A DNA stretch of 64,000 nt from Pseudomonadota bacterium (GTDB taxonomy: Bacteria; Pseudomonadota; Gammaproteobacteria; Steroidobacterales; Steroidobacteraceae), in NCBI GenBank assembly GCA_016713725.1, contig JADJOO010000036.1:103238-167237 (forward strand), written 5' to 3'. This document shows, one piece after another, positions 62,051 to 64,000 of this stretch. The notes under the pieces are model-generated. The model ran no database searches, had not been told where the DNA came from, and was given only the letters and a program-made list of their open reading frames with translations. The position numbers and the translations under genes are program-made. The stretch's first letter is position 1; the number at the start of each line of letters is the position of its first letter.

Positions 62051-63204
62051 CAGCCTGCCCGCGGAGGCCTCGACGTGAGGATGGCGGGAGCACCGATGGA
62101 TGCCGAGCGCTTCCAGGTGACGCCGCCACCGCCGATCTCGAAGACGATCGGCTCGGGCTTGTTCGCGTTCGGCTCCTCCATCGTGACCAGAAATTTGCGA
62201 CCGCCGACTTCCTTCAGGTAACGCTCATAAGCCTTTCGGGCCTGGATATGCGGCGGCTGGACCTGGTCATACGAGTCCTTCACGTCCGGCACTGGCTTGC
62301 TGCAACTGACGATGTAGGCGTCCGGTTTGCCCATCAACAGCAAGTCTTTCACCAGTGGCGTCGGTTGGGTTTCGTTTTTGCCCTTGTCTTCATTGAGCGC
62401 TCTGTAGCTGCAATGGTGCGGGATGTTGAACAAGTCCCACGCGAGACGATCATCGTTCTTGTGATAGCGCGTCGTGCTAACGATGTCTTCGAGATCGCCG
62501 TATTCCGCGTCGCCAATTTCAAGGTAGTCGTAAGTCGCACCGTCAGCGTTGAAGCGCACGTTGAACACCAACGCGGCACTATTTCGGATGATGTCGCCGT
62601 CATCGCAGTGTTTGATGAACGGTGAATGGCAGAAGAACTCGACGCCATCTCTTGCCAGCGTGAAGCCCGGCACGATCGTTCCGGCGTCGATGAAGAGGTG
62701 ATCGCGGGCGGATGCCGATTCGCCACGTGCCTTCAGCAGTGGCTCAACCAATCGGCCAGGGCCTGCGGCTTTCGAAAAGCAGAGGATGTCCTTGCCTCCA
62801 GCAGACGGTGCGCTTCTTGGCGAAGCAGGACGAACTCCTCTGTCTGGTGGTCCTTGTCCGCTTCGAGCAGCATGCATTGCGGGCACCCACAACTCGCGAA
62901 TCTTGATACGACCTTCACCCTGATACTTCTTGGCGTGCTGCAGCTCGAAGAACTCGGTGCTGCCCTGAATATGATCGAGGTCGGCGTGTGTGAAGGCGAC
63001 GACATCGAAGTAGTCGCGACCAGCGGCTTTCAGGTCGTCTTTGAGGCGCGTTTTGAGGTCGATTTCCGGCGTGTCATCGTCCTCGGCTTTGCCGCGATGG
63101 CAGTAGTCGAACAGGACGCGGCGCCCCTTCGAAAGGACGATTTGGGTCGTGTCACCATTGCCGACCGGATAGAAGATCACCTGATGCGAGTCCGCCAATG
63201 CCAT
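62050..63204 (-). CDS. MBL-fold protein, first gene of the E2-E1-JAB operon, compensating frameshifts
   Basis: Metallo-beta-lactamase-fold hydrolase of about 384 residues. Motifs: FYPVGNGDTTQIVLSKGRRV, the metal site VAFTHADLDHIQGSTEFF (HxDxDH type), EIGDAEYGDLEDIV, and NIPHHCSYRAL. Between about 62790 and 62880 the annotated frame is unlike the family. The alternative frame reads LLEADKDHQTEEFVLLRQEA; a tandem ATGC duplication near 62870-62879 and one missing G near 62795 explain it. It is the first gene after the CIRCE promoter, start ATG 63204 just after AGCAGGG (a GTG precedes it). Similar to the second MBL protein only in fold. Substrate unknown. Confidence 0.78.
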   Translation of the reverse strand: MALADSHQVIFYPVGNGDTTQIVLSKGRRVLFDYCHRGKAEDDDTPEIDLKTRLKDDLKAAGRDYFDVVAFTHADLDHIQGSTEFFELQHAKKYQGEGRIKIRELWVPAMHAARSGQGPPDRGVRPASPRSAPSAGGKDILCFSKAAGPGRLVEPLLKARGESASARDHLFIDAGTIVPGFTLARDGVEFFCHSPFIKHCDDGDIIRNSAALVFNVRFNADGATYDYLEIGDAEYGDLEDIVSTTRYHKNDDRLAWDLFNIPHHCSYRALNEDKGKNETQPTPLVKDLLLMGKPDAYIVSCSKPVPDVKDSYDQVQPPHIQARKAYERYLKEVGGRKFLVTMEEPNANKPEPIVFEIGGGGVTWKRSASIGAPAILTSRPPRAG

Positions 63205-63244
63205 CACCCTGCTAGTCCCGGGAAGTGGTGGCAGGCCAGGTCCG

Positions 63245-63271
63245 TTAGCACTCGGCTGCCGAGAGTGCTAA
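63245..63271 (-). promoter_or_regulatory. CIRCE element (HrcA operator)
   Basis: TTAGCACTC at 63245-63253 and GAGTGCTAA at 63263-63271 are perfect inverted repeats with a nine-base spacer, exactly the CIRCE consensus bound by the heat-shock repressor HrcA. It lies directly downstream of the -10 box of the promoter for the MBL/E2-E1-JAB operon, about 40 bases before the first gene, the normal position in groESL and dnaK operons. Confidence 0.92.
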
Positions 63272-63272
63272 T

Positions 63273-63301
63273 ACTATATACAGGGGTGCAGGTTCGGTCA
63301 A
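63273..63301 (-). promoter_or_regulatory. Sigma70 promoter of the E2-E1-JAB operon
   Basis: On the minus strand TTGACC (63296-63301) and TATAGT (63273-63278) are separated by exactly 17 bases. The expected start of transcription falls inside the CIRCE element. This is the best-matching promoter in the window. Confidence 0.8.
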
Positions 63302-63370
63302 CACACTATGGGTAGGTTGTCAAGTAAGAAAGGGAGGGCGACTAGTCGCAACGGCCGGCACCCTTCAAGC

Positions 63371-63670
63371 TCAGGGGCGGTGCGGGACCGGTCTGATTCT
63401 ACGTTGTTCGACGTTGGGTCTCGGAGCGCGGGCAACCCGCCCTTCATGGCACGCTTCGCGACGGGCAGTTAGCCACTGTTCCACTTCGCTGAGATCCCAC
63501 ACCACGCACTTGGACGTCAGATAGAAGCGCCGAGGGAATTCTCCGCGCCGCTCCATTTCGTAGATTGTCGTATCTGCAAGCGGGACGATCTTTCGCAGCT
63601 CGCTTCGACGCACTGCACGCTGGCAGCGTCGGACCGGGTCGACGGGAGGAGTGGGGGAGGTTGGTGTCAC
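63371..63670 (-). CDS. AlpA-type DNA-binding regulator
   Basis: Small MerR-like/AlpA helix-turn-helix protein, a class that controls excision of P4-like elements. The diagnostic stretch is LRKIVPLADTTIYEMERRGE followed by FPRRFYLTSKCVVWDLSEVE and QWLTARR. The GTG at 63670 gives 99 residues and overlaps the stop of the upstream frame as GTGA; an ATG at 63751 would add a non-conserved N-terminus. It is upstream of the cargo promoter on the same strand with about 70 bases between its stop and the -35 box. Probable role: regulation of the integrase or of excision. Confidence 0.82.
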   Translation of the reverse strand: MTPTSPTPPVDPVRRCQRAVRRSELRKIVPLADTTIYEMERRGEFPRRFYLTSKCVVWDLSEVEQWLTARREACHEGRVARAPRPNVEQRRIRPVPHRP

Positions 63671-64000
63671 GATCTTTTGCCTCCAGCTGCGTGGCGGCGC
63701 TGTGAAATGCGGACGGGATGAGGAGTCGTGTTTGCTTCGAGTGGCAGGCACGCTTGACGCGGTCTAGCCGATCGACAAGTTCTTGGCTCGGATGCGCGGG
63801 CGTCCTCGATAGTCATGTTCTGCGTGAGCCAGTCGAGCACATCGGCCCGATGCCAGCCGACCGGCTTTCCGCAGTGAGTGCGTCGCTTCGGGAATTGCCC
63901 GAGGACCGCCAGGCCAAGAAGCAGCCAGCGCGGGCGACAGGTCAGGCGCGGATCTCGCTAGCGCTGAGTATCGCGCGCAATCCGGTAGCGGTTCGTTGAC
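63667..64000 (-). CDS. Partial small DNA-binding-like protein upstream of alpA
   Basis: A partial reading frame entering from the right edge. The recognisable part is LGLAVLGQFPKRRTHCGKPV followed by GWHRADVLDWLTQNMTIEDA, which resembles the recognition region of AlpA-like proteins. No start is visible in this frame after an in-frame stop near 63958. A second frame (NEPLPDCARYSALARSAPDL) continues to the edge, suggesting one more indel around 63915. Its stop TGA overlaps the GTG start of the next AlpA gene, so the two are probably translationally coupled. Low certainty. Confidence 0.4.

Larger units (their letters stand above)
56622..64000. mobile_element. guaA-associated genomic island, right end outside the window
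   Basis: The stretch begins at the guaA stop with repeat-rich sequence and a P4-type integrase, then carries lower-GC cargo genes transcribed back towards the integrase, and ends at the window edge with AlpA-type regulators common on integrative elements. Base composition visibly drops between about 58.2 and 63.3 kb. The right attachment site is not seen. Confidence 0.75.

Noticed and set aside
63718..63999. Plus-strand 93-codon open frame at the right edge
   Set aside because: It is antisense to the better-supported AlpA-like frame and has no recognisable motif.

Overview
The window looks like chromosome of a high-GC (mid-60s % by eye) gammaproteobacterium, probably from the Xanthomonadales/Nevskiales side. 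The signs are the order ndk-rlmN-pilF-rodZ-hisS-yfgM-bamB-der, the block queA-tgt-yajC-secD-secF, the pair guaB-guaA, encoded CCA on the one tRNA, and a type IV pilus gene. This placement is inference from gene order; no rRNA is present.

Layout. 0.3-22 kb is acyl-CoA and amino-acid catabolism: a 3-oxoadipyl-CoA thiolase; a long minus-strand run (membrane Fe-S oxidoreductase, acetoacetyl-CoA synthetase, ZapE-like ATPase, MarR regulator, giant NAD-glutamate dehydrogenase, glycosyltransferase); a divergent ETF:ubiquinone oxidoreductase; a thiolase/SDR/SDR operon; and a TetR regulator divergent from a fused isobutyryl-CoA mutase IcmF. Together they feed acyl-CoA oxidation electrons through ETF to quinone. 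22-30 kb holds an acyltransferase, xerD, dsbC, ferredoxin, a Nudix hydrolase, tRNA-Leu(CAA), an L,D-transpeptidase-family protein, and an ECF sigma/anti-sigma/PDZ set. 30-37 kb is queuosine synthesis and Sec export plus TerC and an APC permease. 38-49.5 kb is suhB, trmJ, a cysteine desulfurase/IscU-like/IscA set and the ndk-to-der housekeeping run. 49.6-56.6 kb is metX, an M23 peptidase, xseA and guaBA.

From 56.6 kb to the right edge is a genomic island placed at the 3' end of guaA, with a P4-type integrase, repeats resembling attachment and arm sites, and lower-GC cargo. The cargo is a tightly overlapping minus-strand operon: MBL-fold protein, E2-E1-JAB triple-domain protein, second MBL-fold protein, four-TM membrane protein. 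A canonical sigma70-type promoter precedes it and overlaps a perfect CIRCE (HrcA) operator, so a ubiquitin-like conjugation/deconjugation module appears to be wired to heat or protein-folding stress. This is the most promising undescribed system here.

Quality warning. About twenty conserved genes carry single-base frameshifts, often in short homopolymers, and icmF carries one amber codon. Many are housekeeping genes, and several shifts come in compensating pairs, so most are probably consensus errors rather than real pseudogenes. I give the reconstructed gene extents. Several small dispersed palindromic repeat families lie between genes.
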